DNA of 64,000 nucleotides from Promethearchaeota archaeon (GTDB taxonomy: Archaea; Asgardarchaeota; Lokiarchaeia; Sigyniarchaeales; SOKP01), in assembly GCA_019057865.1 (NCBI GenBank), contig JAHLWP010000009.1, positions 62,001 to 126,000 on the forward strand, given 5' to 3'. Positions 43,289 through 53,235 of the stretch are shown here, piece by piece (position 1 is the stretch's first letter; every line of letters begins with the position of its first letter). The notes under the pieces were generated by a model. The model did no database searches. It was not told the origin of the DNA and was given only the letters and a program-made list of their open reading frames with translations. A program made the translations under genes and the position numbers.

Positions 43289-44452
43289 CTAATCTGTAAA
43301 ATAAAGGTGTTCATCAAAACCAGTTTCAGCGATTAAATCTTGTCCTAATTTTTGAATTGCTTTTTTAGTAGGATTCTGTAATATTCTCCTTGCAAGATGA
43401 ATGACTTTTGTTAATTTACCATCTGAAAAATCCTTTATAATTTGATCATATCTTCCAAAATTAATTCCTGCTGTATAGACACCCGCACTTCCATGACCTG
43501 CTGAGGAAGAAACTTGCCAATGTTCTACTTTTAATTCTATTTTAGATAAAAGGGCTGAGCAAAAGAACCAATCCAAGTAGAGATCCATTCTTTTTGACTT
43601 TCTTTTCGTATCTTTTAGCCACTTATATGCCCGGTTTAATCTATCAGGATGTATTTGCTTAAAAACTCTTTCATAATAATCAGTCATTTTATCCTTAACA
43701 TGAGCTTTAATGAGTTGTAGTATTTCTTCAACTTTTTGGGCTCTTTCACCAGTTATATCATGTTCAATTGATTCAATATGGTGTGCGATTACATTTTGCA
43801 TTTCTTGACTATCAATAGTAGGTACCTCTTGAGAACTTAAATTATTTTGTGAACTAGATGTACTAGGACTTTCTTGTTGGAGTTCAGAAGGCATGTTATA
43901 GATCTCTTTTGGAGGGAGGGTGAATATATTATCTAGCATTGAAGGATCTTGTCTAACTTCTCTAAATTTATCTTCGATTTCTTGGGATGAATAACCTAGA
44001 TTTGATAAATAAAAAGCAGCACTTGCAAGTTGATTTTCTAGAGCTGCTGAAGTACTGTAGCTCGGTCCAAATTCTTTTTCTAACTGTTCATCAGCTAATT
44101 TACTAATGTTTGCTTCCTTTATTTCATTTAATTTTATTGATCCTAACTTTGTAAGAATATATTGAATTTGATTAGAAGATAAATAATGTAAATTTCCCGT
44201 AGGACCGATCATTAATGAAATTTTTTCCATTTTTTTAAGTATTTCATCTAGATCTGCTGGATTTTTTCCTTTTGATATAATTAAGAAGTGTTCTAAGAAA
44301 TTTTTATTAAAACCAGCTACAATGTTCAGGTGTTTTTCATCATATTTGCTGAGATGCTCATTTATTTTATGTCCTTCAAAATCAGTAGGAAGGTTTATGT
44401 TATATACCATAATATTGTCGATAATCATATAAACATAATCTGATTTCTGCAT
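43289..44452 (-). CDS. Hypothetical protein with Ser/Gln-rich linker
   Basis: 387 residues. An N-terminal alpha/beta part (about 1-120), a helical middle, a disordered linker rich in Ser, Gln and Pro (about 195-225), and a C-terminal helical domain with TDYYERVFKQIHPDRLNRAY and a glycine loop (SSAGHGSAGVYTAG). No family recognised. The long low-complexity linker joining two folded parts is unusual for an archaeal protein. Confidence 0.55.
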   Translation of the reverse strand: MQKSDYVYMIIDNIMVYNINLPTDFEGHKINEHLSKYDEKHLNIVAGFNKNFLEHFLIISKGKNPADLDEILKKMEKISLMIGPTGNLHYLSSNQIQYILTKLGSIKLNEIKEANISKLADEQLEKEFGPSYSTSAALENQLASAAFYLSNLGYSSQEIEDKFREVRQDPSMLDNIFTLPPKEIYNMPSELQQESPSTSSSQNNLSSQEVPTIDSQEMQNVIAHHIESIEHDITGERAQKVEEILQLIKAHVKDKMTDYYERVFKQIHPDRLNRAYKWLKDTKRKSKRMDLYLDWFFCSALLSKIELKVEHWQVSSSAGHGSAGVYTAGINFGRYDQIIKDFSDGKLTKVIHLARRILQNPTKKAIQKLGQDLIAETGFDEHLYFTD

Positions 44453-44634
44453 ATACTCTCTGAACTTACTGTTAATTTAGATATAAATAGTTATGGTTTT
44501 AAACTTGAAATAAATTCTAATTTTTCATATAAATAATTAAAGTTATATCTTATATACTTTACATTATAGAAAATTGTAATTAAAGACCAATCTTTAGCTT
44601 TATTATTTTTAGATATAATTATTTAAAATAAATT

Positions 44635-45135
44635 TTATTTTCTTTTTTTATATTTTTTAGCTATTCTTCTAGCCAGATTCATTTGTTCTTTTGTTTCTAA
44701 ACTACATGGTCTTAGCTTTCGAATCCAATGTACTGGATCAATACCATCAGGAATATATCCATTATGAGCTGCCCATGCTACAACCATTATGCCAGTTCTC
44801 CCGCAACCTGCTACGCAATGAACTACTATTGCTTCCCCATTAACTTTATGTCTGTTAGTAACCTCAAAAAATTTATCTAATTGCGTTTCTGATGGAGTAC
44901 CATAGTCAGGGATATTAATGTGTAAATATTTGAAATTTTTAGGTATATCCTTTCGATTATTAAATTCAGAACAGTTTATTATTACTTTTATCCCCTCTTT
45001 CTTATATCTGTCAATTAACTGAGGATCAGGCCACCAAGAAGCCGCTAATTTACCTTTAACAATCCATGTAAGTGGTTCTGTTCTATGAGGTTGTCCTCCT
45101 TCTGGCCAATACCATGGGCGTACCAAATTGTTCAC
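44635..45135 (-). CDS. Dual-specificity-type protein phosphatase
   Basis: 166 residues with the Cys-based phosphatase loop HCVAGCGRTG: C107 nucleophile and R113. The probable general acid is D77 in NIPDYGTPS. A compact archaeal DSP/PTP. It removes phosphate from tyrosine, serine or threonine in proteins, or from small substrates. Divergent from the Nudix gene. No kinase next to it. Confidence 0.88.
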   Translation of the reverse strand: MNNLVRPWYWPEGGQPHRTEPLTWIVKGKLAASWWPDPQLIDRYKKEGIKVIINCSEFNNRKDIPKNFKYLHINIPDYGTPSETQLDKFFEVTNRHKVNGEAIVVHCVAGCGRTGIMVVAWAAHNGYIPDGIDPVHWIRKLRPCSLETKEQMNLARRIAKKYKKRK

Positions 45136-45215
45136 GATTAAAGAAAAAGTTATCTTTAATCTTTATAATAGTTCAAATCTAATAATACTTAATGACAAAG
45201 ATTGCGTGAAAATAT

Positions 45216-45686
45216 TTGGTAGATAGAGAAAAATTAACTGCATTTGATACAAGAAAATATCCTGTACGACCCCATGTTGGTGTTGGGATCCTTCTTGTTC
45301 GGGATAAAAACTTATTATTAGTTAAGAGAAAATTTGATCCAGATGTAGGGTATTGGTCAATTCCAGGTGGTCATTTAGATCTTGGTGAAAAAGTACGGTC
45401 TGCTGCTGAAAGAGAAGGATTCGAAGAAACAGGCTTTAACGTGAAAGTAACGAAATTAGCAGGAATAATTGATAAAATTATGTATGATGAGAGAGGAGAA
45501 ATCGAATATCACTACGTTTTGATAAATTATTTTGTTGAGCAAATTGAAGGTGACGCCACTCAACCCCCTAAAGCTGCTGATGATGCTTTAGAAGCAAAAT
45601 TTGTTCCCTTTGAAGAATTAAAAAATTATAAGCTAACAGATTCTTTGATAGAGCTGTTGAAACAATTAAAGATTGGTTATACTTAA
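45216..45686 (+). CDS. Nudix hydrolase
   Basis: 156 residues with the Nudix box from G52 to F74 (GHLDLGEKVRSAAEREGFEE fits G-x5-E-x7-R-E-x2-E-E, the hydrophobic position after RE being Gly). The family hydrolyses nucleoside diphosphates linked to another group, often to clear damaged nucleotides. The start is a TTG at 45216. Substrate unknown. Confidence 0.9.
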   Translation: MVDREKLTAFDTRKYPVRPHVGVGILLVRDKNLLLVKRKFDPDVGYWSIPGGHLDLGEKVRSAAEREGFEETGFNVKVTKLAGIIDKIMYDERGEIEYHYVLINYFVEQIEGDATQPPKAADDALEAKFVPFEELKNYKLTDSLIELLKQLKIGYT

Positions 45687-45737
45687 ACAAATCTTTTCTA
45701 AATTTGAAGAATTTTGATAAATTCTAATTGTTACAAG

Positions 45738-45750
45738 AAAAAAAAAAAAA
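45738..45750 (-). terminator. Poly-T terminator of the subtilase gene
   Basis: Thirteen A on the plus strand (T-run on the minus strand) 25 bases past the last stop of the subtilase reading frame. Its position fits the complete gene ending at 45775, not the internal TAA at 46267. Confidence 0.6.
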
Positions 45751-45774
45751 TTAAATTATAATTTTTGAACTAGA

Positions 45775-48700
45775 TTATTTTTTGATTCTTTTTCTAACTA
45801 GCAGCATAGAAACGACACAAATTAAACCGATTATGAAGTATAGGTTGTATCCTGGAATTGTTGTCTCCTTTTTCTTTGATGGACTTTTTATTTCAAAAAA
45901 GTCACTGAAATCATTGATAAGGGAATTAGAAACGTCTGTAATTTTTATTTGATATTGTGTTGAATCATCTAAATCTGAGGGAATAGACCAGGAAAATACA
46001 CCGTCGTTGCTTGTACTAGAAATAATTTCCCTTTCAAATACACCACCCATATAGAGTTCAATCTTTACATCCGAAATAGTGCCTGTTGAGTTCCAATAGA
46101 TATTATTAGAAGACCCTTTTTCCCACGAACTAGAATTCTGAGGTGTTTTAACCGTGAGAGAATCAGGTAAAGTAAATTTAATTGAAAAGTCGTTAGTTGA
46201 AGCATCTAATCCTTGATAATAATTATAATATCTTGTATCTAGTCCAAAATTTAATCCACAAGTATATTAGTCTGCCACATAGTTAATATCATCATAGTTA
46301 AAGAGGATGTCTCCATTATCATACAAAATTACCTCAAAACTGCCAACATTAGGGCCATTATCATGATCAACGTACTCCCACGCAGCAACCCAATAGTGGT
46401 CAAATGATTTTATGTCAACAAAACTGGTATCTAGATCGTCCCAGAATGGCGCAATCATATATGAAAATTCGAGATATGGCGAGGGAAATGAATATTCCCA
46501 ATACTCATCAGGTGTTGTATCTACAAAACTAAGATATCCATTTTCGCTTACATATATAGTTGAAAAGGTTTGATTGTAAAATTGAAAATCAAAAGGTAAG
46601 GATAATTCCTCATATCCATCATTACCTACCCAGACTGATGTTCCGTCAGAAGCATCCACCCAAAAATACGGAACACCTAGGATCATTGTATAATTCATCC
46701 ATATTGTTATTAGTTCAGTTGCGCTGTCATTTAATGTTATTGGGTCTCCGGATACACTTGGAGTATAGGCAGTAAAATTATGTTTACCATAATCCACGGG
46801 GGTCCATATGTAATTTATGGTCTCACTGGTTCCAACGAGAAGTGTTGAAATAGTAGTAAAATCTACAAGTGCATCATTAAGATAAAGAAATAGATCGACA
46901 TCAGTCTCATCATTTAGTCCAGCATTGAAGATAGTTGCATTGACAGTATATGTAGAATAAAGCTCAGGATTGGTTGGAACTTCTAATTGAACACCTAAAT
47001 CATGTTCAATAATGGGATAAGAAATATTTGCCATTCCTTCACCAGAAATTGCTTTTGCGATTAAATAATATTTACCTGTGCTTGCAACAGTATATATTAT
47101 AACTTCCTGCGTTCCCAAACCAGATTGTGTGCTTGAAGCAACCATATCAGGTTCTCCTATAGAAGAAGGATCATTTGAGTATAAATGTAAATCGAAATCA
47201 GCTCCGTTTGGAACATCTAAAGTGAAAATATACTTTTGGCCATTAATAAGATTAACATAACACCCTAAGCCGTGTTTATTGAATGGATTAATAGCACTGC
47301 TAGTTAACCAAGCACTTGTTGAAGAACCTAAAGTTAATTTCTGAGTATACGCTTCTATTGCAACATCCACATTAAGTCTTCCATAACCTTCGTGTCTATC
47401 CCTACCACCACGATTAAGTTCCGGTGAATATGAGCCACTATATTGTTCCCTTATTAACGGATAGGTTTCTGTAGCAGACATTAATAACAATGCTTTAACT
47501 CTTTTCGCTTCAGTAGCAGTATAATTCCAATTTTCATGGCCACCCATAGCTTCAATTAGTAGATTTGAAGCCCCTGCAACGGCAGGTGCGGACATTGAAG
47601 TTCCTTGTGCACCTTGCATATCATTTGCATATATATCTGTAGGATAAGCAATGGCAGGGATAGGAAAGGGGACAGGGAAGGCATCATTATCATTCGTATC
47701 TGTAGAAAACATCTGCAAATGATTAAAACTTCCTCCAGGAGCAGTAATATCAGGTTTAGAAGAACCACCTTGGCTGCTATAGTCAGTTATTTGATCATTT
47801 ATATTCATTGCTGCAACTGTTATTACATTATCAGCATCTCCCGGAGAACCGATATAATTTCCTCCAGGACCACTGTTTCCTGCGGATACTACTGTAACAA
47901 TTCCGTTATCGACAGCATTATTTACAGCATCAATCAAAGCGACATCACTGGATTCACTTCCAAGACTCAAAGACATAGTAGTAATATTATAGGTTTCCTT
48001 GTTAATTATCACCCAATTTATTCCAGCTATTATATCTGAAACATCTCCTAAACCATATTGGTTCATTACCTTTACTCCAACTAGATGGGCATCAGAGGCC
48101 ACTCCTTTCCATGGATCTCCACCACCAAACTGAGGTGGATCAAAAGGCCAATGAATCTCAGTCCTGAATGTTACATTAAAATCACTAACATCATAATCAC
48201 CTGTATGATCTATGAGATCCATAACAAATCTAAAAGAGTACATTCCAAGTGAACTACCTGTTGCATTATATGAAAGTGTATGAGACCATGAATCGGAAGT
48301 TCCAATGTATGAGTCTACAATTGTATTTTCATAGTAGAGATAAACCGAAAAATCAACATCATCAAGACCTGGTGTAGAATCATCAAACTCACAGAAAAGA
48401 TCTATTGAACCAGGATCAGTAACATTAAATCTTGTCCAATTAGCTATAAGTGTTTGTTCCGGAACATTATAGCCAGTATAATCAAATGGATACGCCGTTG
48501 TGGCAACAGTACGCCCATTCCCATCGTAATTGGGGCTTCCCTCTCCTGATGCAATTCCTGAACAATGAGAGCCGTGACCATTGTCATCATAAGGGGAAGT
48601 TAAACCATTAACCTCATCTCTCCACCCTACTATTTTGTAATTAAAATCACCAGCTGAATATCCTGGACTGAAAAAATTATGAGAATCATCTATTCCAGTA

Positions 48701-49380
48701 TCAATTATTGCAATTGAACTATATTCATCTCCATCGTATGAAAGTGTGTTCCAGACATAGGGCCTTAGATTCATATTTCTTCCAGCATAATACAAGTGTG
48801 CCTGATATATTCTATCCTCCTCAACTAAAAAGGGAATGCTTTTATGCCTTAACTGATTGCAAAATTCAAATAAAGCATCATAACTAATACTCCCCGCAAA
48901 ACCGTTTATAGCTGCCTTATAAGTTGATTTTATTTCTCCTCCTAATTCTTCAAAAAGAAGCTTGTAAAAATCAAAATCTCCTCCAGGAAAAGCAACAATT
49001 ATAGGTATATTGTCAATCGTGATTTTTTCTGTTTCTCGAGCTGTCATTCCAAGGATATCATCAACTATATTATTCTTATTAATATTTCCACCATCACGTT
49101 CAATACTTTTGAATTCAGATAATTGTTTTAGCCTAACTTCAAATTTATCATCAATCCCATTTTGATTTTGATCAACTTTTGAAATTTGCTCTTTCCATTT
49201 AGTAAGTGAGTTAGAATCAAATTTCAATCTGTTTAGATTAAATTCTTGTAAATTAGATTCTCCTCCCTCTGTTCCTAGTGAATTCATTATACTTGCTGTG
49301 GTAGGATAGAAGATTAGTATGTACATTAAAATAAAGAATAAAATTGGTTTGTTTAGCTTATTTAGCTTTAAATTATACAT
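45775..49380 (-). pseudogene. Secreted subtilase (S8 protease) split by one in-frame TAA
   Basis: One continuous frame from 49380 to 45775 is broken only by TAA at 46267-46269. It codes for 1037 residues, then 163 more. The first part has a signal peptide (about 1-30), a Ca2+-type DQNQNGIDDKFE motif, a pro-region, and an S8 domain with D227 (DTG), H269 (GHGSH), N502 (SAGNSG) and S595 (GTSMSAP), then beta-rich domains. The part after the stop holds another beta domain and a C-terminal anchor: IPGYN, a hydrophobic helix and RKRIKK. Without read-through the protease would lose its anchor. It may be a pseudogene, a sequencing error or true read-through. Confidence 0.8.
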
Positions 49381-49638
49381 GTTATTTTTCGCCTTTTTTT
49401 GTAAATTAAAAAAGATATATTGAAATTAGAATTACTTTCATTGTATTTATACTTTTATGTAGAGTAAATGAAAATATGAATTAAAGAAATGTAGATTAAC
49501 TAAATCTTTAATCGAACTACTTAAGCAATTAAAAATTGAATATGATTAAAAAAGTCAATTGTTTTCATTATCAATTGTCTAGTTTTCGACTACATCGAAA
49601 TTTAATTATTTCAATTAAAAAGAAAAGAGGTAAAAATT

Positions 49639-49959
49639 ATGCCTTATATTTTTGTTACTACCTGGTATCCTAGCCATAAGGTAACTGAGGTTGTTAAAGT
49701 ATATCTTGAAATGTTAAAAAAATTTCCTGCCGATGAATCTTTAGTAGAAACAATTATAACTGCTGCTGTAAATACAGGATGCGAAGGTATAAAATCCCTC
49801 GCTGTTACCAAGGTTAAAGAAGGCAAACTTGAAGAAGTTCTAACCCGTACCGGTACTCAAATGGCGATGTTCCATGGTGTTGAAGGATTTGAATATTCAA
49901 CTGAGGTTTGGTCAACAATAGAAGAAGCTATGGCAATGATAGGAAAAAGTATGCCCTAG
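49639..49959 (+). CDS. Hypothetical small protein
   Basis: 106 residues, alpha/beta, starting MPYIFVTTWYPSHKVTEVVK after a good ribosome site (AGAGG) and followed by a 13-base T-run terminator. The well-formed signals suggest high expression. The repeated alpha/beta pattern (TAAVNTGCEGIKSLAVTKV, then AMFHGVEGFEYSTEVW) suggests a dimeric alpha-beta barrel type fold. No known function. Confidence 0.65.
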   Translation: MPYIFVTTWYPSHKVTEVVKVYLEMLKKFPADESLVETIITAAVNTGCEGIKSLAVTKVKEGKLEEVLTRTGTQMAMFHGVEGFEYSTEVWSTIEEAMAMIGKSMP

Positions 49960-49988
49960 CCGGTGAAACACTAAAATAATATTTGAAA

Positions 49989-50001
49989 TTTTTTTTTTTT
50001 T
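49989..50001 (+). terminator. Poly-T terminator
   Basis: Thirteen consecutive T, 30 bases after the stop of the gene at 49639-49959. Confidence 0.65.
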
Positions 50002-50005
50002 AATT

Positions 50006-50175
50006 CGAAGCTTTATACGGTGATGTGATCTCACGTTTATTGGATTTCTTAACACGAGATACTTAACGTCATTAAAATCGGATTTTGATTCCTTCAATTC
50101 CTTGCGGAGCTCTCTAATCGCTGCCCTGAAAGCTGTATAGATTTTTGGAATGAAAATTTGTTTGGGAACAAAAAA
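50006..50175 (-). pseudogene. Probable transposase remnant (ISL3-like)
   Basis: The minus strand reads FFVPKQIFIPKIYTAF, then RAAIRELRKELKESK and KYLVLRNPINVRSHHR without stop. A basic helix followed by K-Y-L-x-L-R-N-P resembles the region after the DDE core of ISL3-type transposases. Both ends of a complete transposase are missing, and base composition is less AT-rich than around. Only a fragment; no terminal repeats were seen. Family assignment is tentative. Confidence 0.35.
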
Positions 50176-50235
50176 TAAGCAATAATTGATTATATTTTAT
50201 TACTTATTTTTAAGACATCGAATCTTATATTGATT

Positions 50236-51156
50236 ATGGGACTATTTACTGTGAAAAATATAATAAGTTTTGTTTCCATGGCTCCATCATTTTTACAGTC
50301 AATAGTAAGAAATGTTCCGTTTTATGTGAATTATGATTTAACTTGGCAATGTAACTTAAAATGTAAGCATTGTTATTTTTTCTCATCAACAACGGAATTA
50401 AAAAATAAAAGAACGGAATTATCGGACGAAGAATGGATTAAGGTTTTTAAATACCATAGAAATTTAGGAACAAAAATAGCTGTTTTAACCGGTGGAGAAC
50501 CTACTTTAAGAATGGATGTTATAAAAGAAGCGATTAAAATTTTTCCCTCAGTTCAGGTTGTATCAAATGGAATTATAAAACTACCTCGATTTAATGGATA
50601 TAAACAACCGAAATACTGGGTAAGTATAGATGGTACCAAGGAAACTCATGATAAGATAAGAGGTGCAAGGGTTTTTGATAAAGTTATACAAAATATTCGG
50701 GAGAACAATCCGGTCGTTGCATCAACCATCATGACATTAAATTATAAGGAAATTGAAGATATTGTTAAGATTGCTCACGATAATGGTGCTTCTGGCTTAG
50801 TCTTTCTATTATATACCGACTATCCTGACAGCCCACTTTTATTAAAAGGTAATATATTAAAAAAGACAATAAAAGACATTTTAAAAGTAATGCGTGAATA
50901 TGGAAATTTTATTTTTTATTCCAAAAAAATGTTAGAAGTATACCTGTCAAAAGAATTTGTGCCACATTGCATATTTAAAACTGGTCAAGTAAAAAGTTTC
51001 TATCCTGATGGAAAACAAAAGTTTTGTGTCATGGGAAATTCACCACTTTTATGTGACAATTGTGGATGTGTCGTGCCAATTGCTGCTTATGCCTTATTTA
51101 GGAAATTTGATTCCGGTACAGTTGATAAAGCAAGAAAATTGTTTAATTTCATGTAA
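50236..51156 (+). CDS. Radical SAM protein
   Basis: 306 residues from ATG 50236 (a TTG two codons earlier is less likely). The [4Fe-4S]-SAM motif is CNLKCKHCYFF (C-x3-C-x2-C), followed by GGEPTL. The C-terminal part has CIFKTGQVKSF, KFCVMG and LCDNCGC, cysteines for a possible auxiliary cluster as in SPASM-like proteins. The N-terminal helix is hydrophobic. Substrate unknown. It sits among remnants of mobile and broken genes. Confidence 0.85.
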   Translation: MGLFTVKNIISFVSMAPSFLQSIVRNVPFYVNYDLTWQCNLKCKHCYFFSSTTELKNKRTELSDEEWIKVFKYHRNLGTKIAVLTGGEPTLRMDVIKEAIKIFPSVQVVSNGIIKLPRFNGYKQPKYWVSIDGTKETHDKIRGARVFDKVIQNIRENNPVVASTIMTLNYKEIEDIVKIAHDNGASGLVFLLYTDYPDSPLLLKGNILKKTIKDILKVMREYGNFIFYSKKMLEVYLSKEFVPHCIFKTGQVKSFYPDGKQKFCVMGNSPLLCDNCGCVVPIAAYALFRKFDSGTVDKARKLFNFM

Positions 51157-51213
51157 TTTTTGCTATTTTGCAAAATCATTTTTTATTTATTATCATTCCT
51201 ATTCACTTACTCT

Positions 51214-51363
51214 TACGGAGTAAAAGGCATTTCAAAAGATGAGATCACGATTCCTGAAGCATTAAAAAAAGTGGGCTATGCAACGGGAATGCTTGGAAAA
51301 TGGCACTTGGGAGATAAAAGCCCTCATTTACCTAATGATAAGGGATTTGATTTTTTCTACGGT
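51214..51363 (+). pseudogene. Sulfatase gene fragment
   Basis: About 50 residues match the middle of type I sulfatases: GISKDEITIPEALKKVGYAT, then GMLGKWHLGD and GFDFFYG. The active-site and C-terminal parts are absent. It ends exactly where the minus-strand esterase fragment begins (51363/51364). Confidence 0.75.
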
Positions 51364-51766
51364 GCCTTCTACATCAATAAGCCATTGGTAAGCATTTATT
51401 GCATCATCTAAATGCAGCTGGAAATTGATATTCAGGTGCTAGCCGATAGTCAATAATTAATACTCGAGCATTTGAAACCCTGGATATGTATACAGCATGG
51501 TATTGGGCTGTTCGAATTGAACCTGCTATGTATGCACCACCATGTAAAAATAAGATAGTTCGTTGATTTTCTATATCTGGCTGAGTAAATAAAGCAGCAT
51601 TTACAACATTTACATCTACAAAATCAGATTTTACATCCTTCGGAAGTTCTAATCCCGAACTCATTTGTTCTAACCTTCTTCTATGTTCATTTACCTTTCT
51701 TTTGATAGTAATGTTTCTAGTATTTAATAATGCTTTGATTACATTTTCCATTTGTTTACTGACCAT
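51364..51766 (-). pseudogene. HSL-type alpha/beta hydrolase fragment, frameshifted
   Basis: The open part codes for the N-terminal half of a hormone-sensitive-lipase-family esterase, with the oxyanion motif FLHGGAYIAGS and DYRLAPEYQFPAA. It stops after FPAAF, but reading on with one base removed from the A3 run at 51410-51412 restores LDDAINAYQWLIDVEG. So there is one extra base. The catalytic serine region is missing, and the sequence ends at the junction with the sulfatase fragment. Confidence 0.8.
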
Positions 51767-51916
51767 TTTTATTCCCTAATTCCTATGTTCTCTGAATTCT
51801 TTCAGAAAAATATTTCTAAATTAAGATTTTAGTTATTTTTTATTAAACAAAAGAATTTAATTTTTCTATTATTATTATGTTATAGATAGGTATTATTACA
51901 AAAGAAGGTCTAAAAT

Positions 51917-53233
51917 TTGTCCACATTAATGAAAGATGCTAGAAATGGCAAGATAACTAAAGAGATGGAAATTGTTGCTAAAAATGAACAAGTGGATCTA
52001 GAATTCATAAGACGCGGAATCGAAAAAGGGAGAATTATTATTCCTAAATCGAATAGAAGAGAATTGAAATCTCCTATTGGTATAGGTAAGGGATTATTAG
52101 TAAAAATAAATGCGAATATTGGTTCATCTAAAACTGTTTGTAATATTGATATGGAGCTAGAAAAAGCTAAAATTGCTGTTCAATTTGGCGCAGATACGGT
52201 AATGGATCTAAGTTCTGGAGTGACTGAACAGGATATCAAAAGTATAAGGAGGAAAATCTTAAGTGAAATTAATGTACCATTGGGAACTGTCCCAATATAT
52301 CAAACAGCAGTGAGATCAATAGAGAAAAAAGGAGCTATTATCCATATGGATGAGGATGATATGTTTAATGTTGTAGAAGAACAAGCAAAGGAGGGAGTAG
52401 ATTTTTTTACTATACATGTTGGAGTGACAAAAGAAATTGTTAATTATTTAGTAGATCATCCCCGATTGATGGGTGTAGTTTCCAGAGGTGGAACATTCTT
52501 AGCATCTTGGATATTAGAAAATGATAAGGAAAATCCATATAATAGAAGATATGATTATTTACTAGAAATGGCAAAAGAATATGACTTTACTTTGTCTTTA
52601 GGTGATGGTATGAGACCAGGGGGAATCTTTGATTCAACTGATTATGTTCAAATCCAGGAATTACTTGAAATTTCTAAATTAGTAAAGAGAGCATGGCAAA
52701 AAAATATACAAGTTATGGTTGAAGGACCTGGTCATATCCCGGCAAATGAAATAGAGAGGAATATCAAAATGCAAAAATCTTTGTGCGATGAAGCCCCATT
52801 CTATGTTTTAGGACCTTTAGTAACTGATATTGCTCCCGGTTATGATGATATTGTTAGTGCAATAGGGGGTACTATTGCTGGTTTAGCAGGTGCTGACTAT
52901 TTATGCTATGTCACTCCAAGTGAGCATTTAGGACTCCCTACTAAAGAAGAAGTTAAAAGAGGAGTAATAGCTTCAAAAATAGCCGCACATGCAGTAAATA
53001 TTGCTAAATATGGAACAAGAGCTTCTAATTGGGATTATCATATGGACATTGCTCGTAAAAATCTTAATTGGGAAGAGATGATAAATTTATCTATTGATCC
53101 TGAATTAGCGAGAAAAATTCATTACAGAAATGGTGCTGCGAAAATTGATGATGTTTGTAGTATGTGTGGAGAATTATGTGCCATTAAACTATTAAGAGAT
53201 GCTTTAGAAAGCAAAAAGAAATCTAAGAAATAA
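51917..53233 (+). CDS. thiC: Phosphomethylpyrimidine synthase ThiC
   Basis: Radical SAM enzyme making the pyrimidine half of thiamine (HMP-P) from aminoimidazole ribotide. 438 residues, the short archaeal form. The C-terminal cluster motif is CSMCGELC (C414-x2-C417-x3-C421), one residue tighter than the usual C-x2-C-x4-C. The domain contains AQFGADTVMDLS-type (VQFGADTVMDLSSG), MVEGPGHIPANEIERN and GPLVTDIAPGYDDI. TTG start at 51917 with GAAGG upstream; an ATG is at 51929. Convergent with thiDN. No TPP riboswitch seen upstream. Confidence 0.93.
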   Translation: MSTLMKDARNGKITKEMEIVAKNEQVDLEFIRRGIEKGRIIIPKSNRRELKSPIGIGKGLLVKINANIGSSKTVCNIDMELEKAKIAVQFGADTVMDLSSGVTEQDIKSIRRKILSEINVPLGTVPIYQTAVRSIEKKGAIIHMDEDDMFNVVEEQAKEGVDFFTIHVGVTKEIVNYLVDHPRLMGVVSRGGTFLASWILENDKENPYNRRYDYLLEMAKEYDFTLSLGDGMRPGGIFDSTDYVQIQELLEISKLVKRAWQKNIQVMVEGPGHIPANEIERNIKMQKSLCDEAPFYVLGPLVTDIAPGYDDIVSAIGGTIAGLAGADYLCYVTPSEHLGLPTKEEVKRGVIASKIAAHAVNIAKYGTRASNWDYHMDIARKNLNWEEMINLSIDPELARKIHYRNGAAKIDDVCSMCGELCAIKLLRDALESKKKSKK

Positions 53234-53235
53234 GT

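Noticed and set aside
46267..46269. Selenocysteine or pyrrolysine at the subtilase stop
   Set aside because: The codon is TAA; Sec uses TGA and Pyl uses TAG. No structured element follows that would suggest recoding.
47605..48039. 144-residue plus-strand frame within the subtilase
   Set aside because: It lies antisense to well-conserved S8 motifs and its translation is low-complexity; it is a shadow of the protease gene.
51700..51916. TPP riboswitch before thiC
   Set aside because: The leader is short and very AT-rich and lacks the conserved CUGAGA/ACCUGA-type elements.
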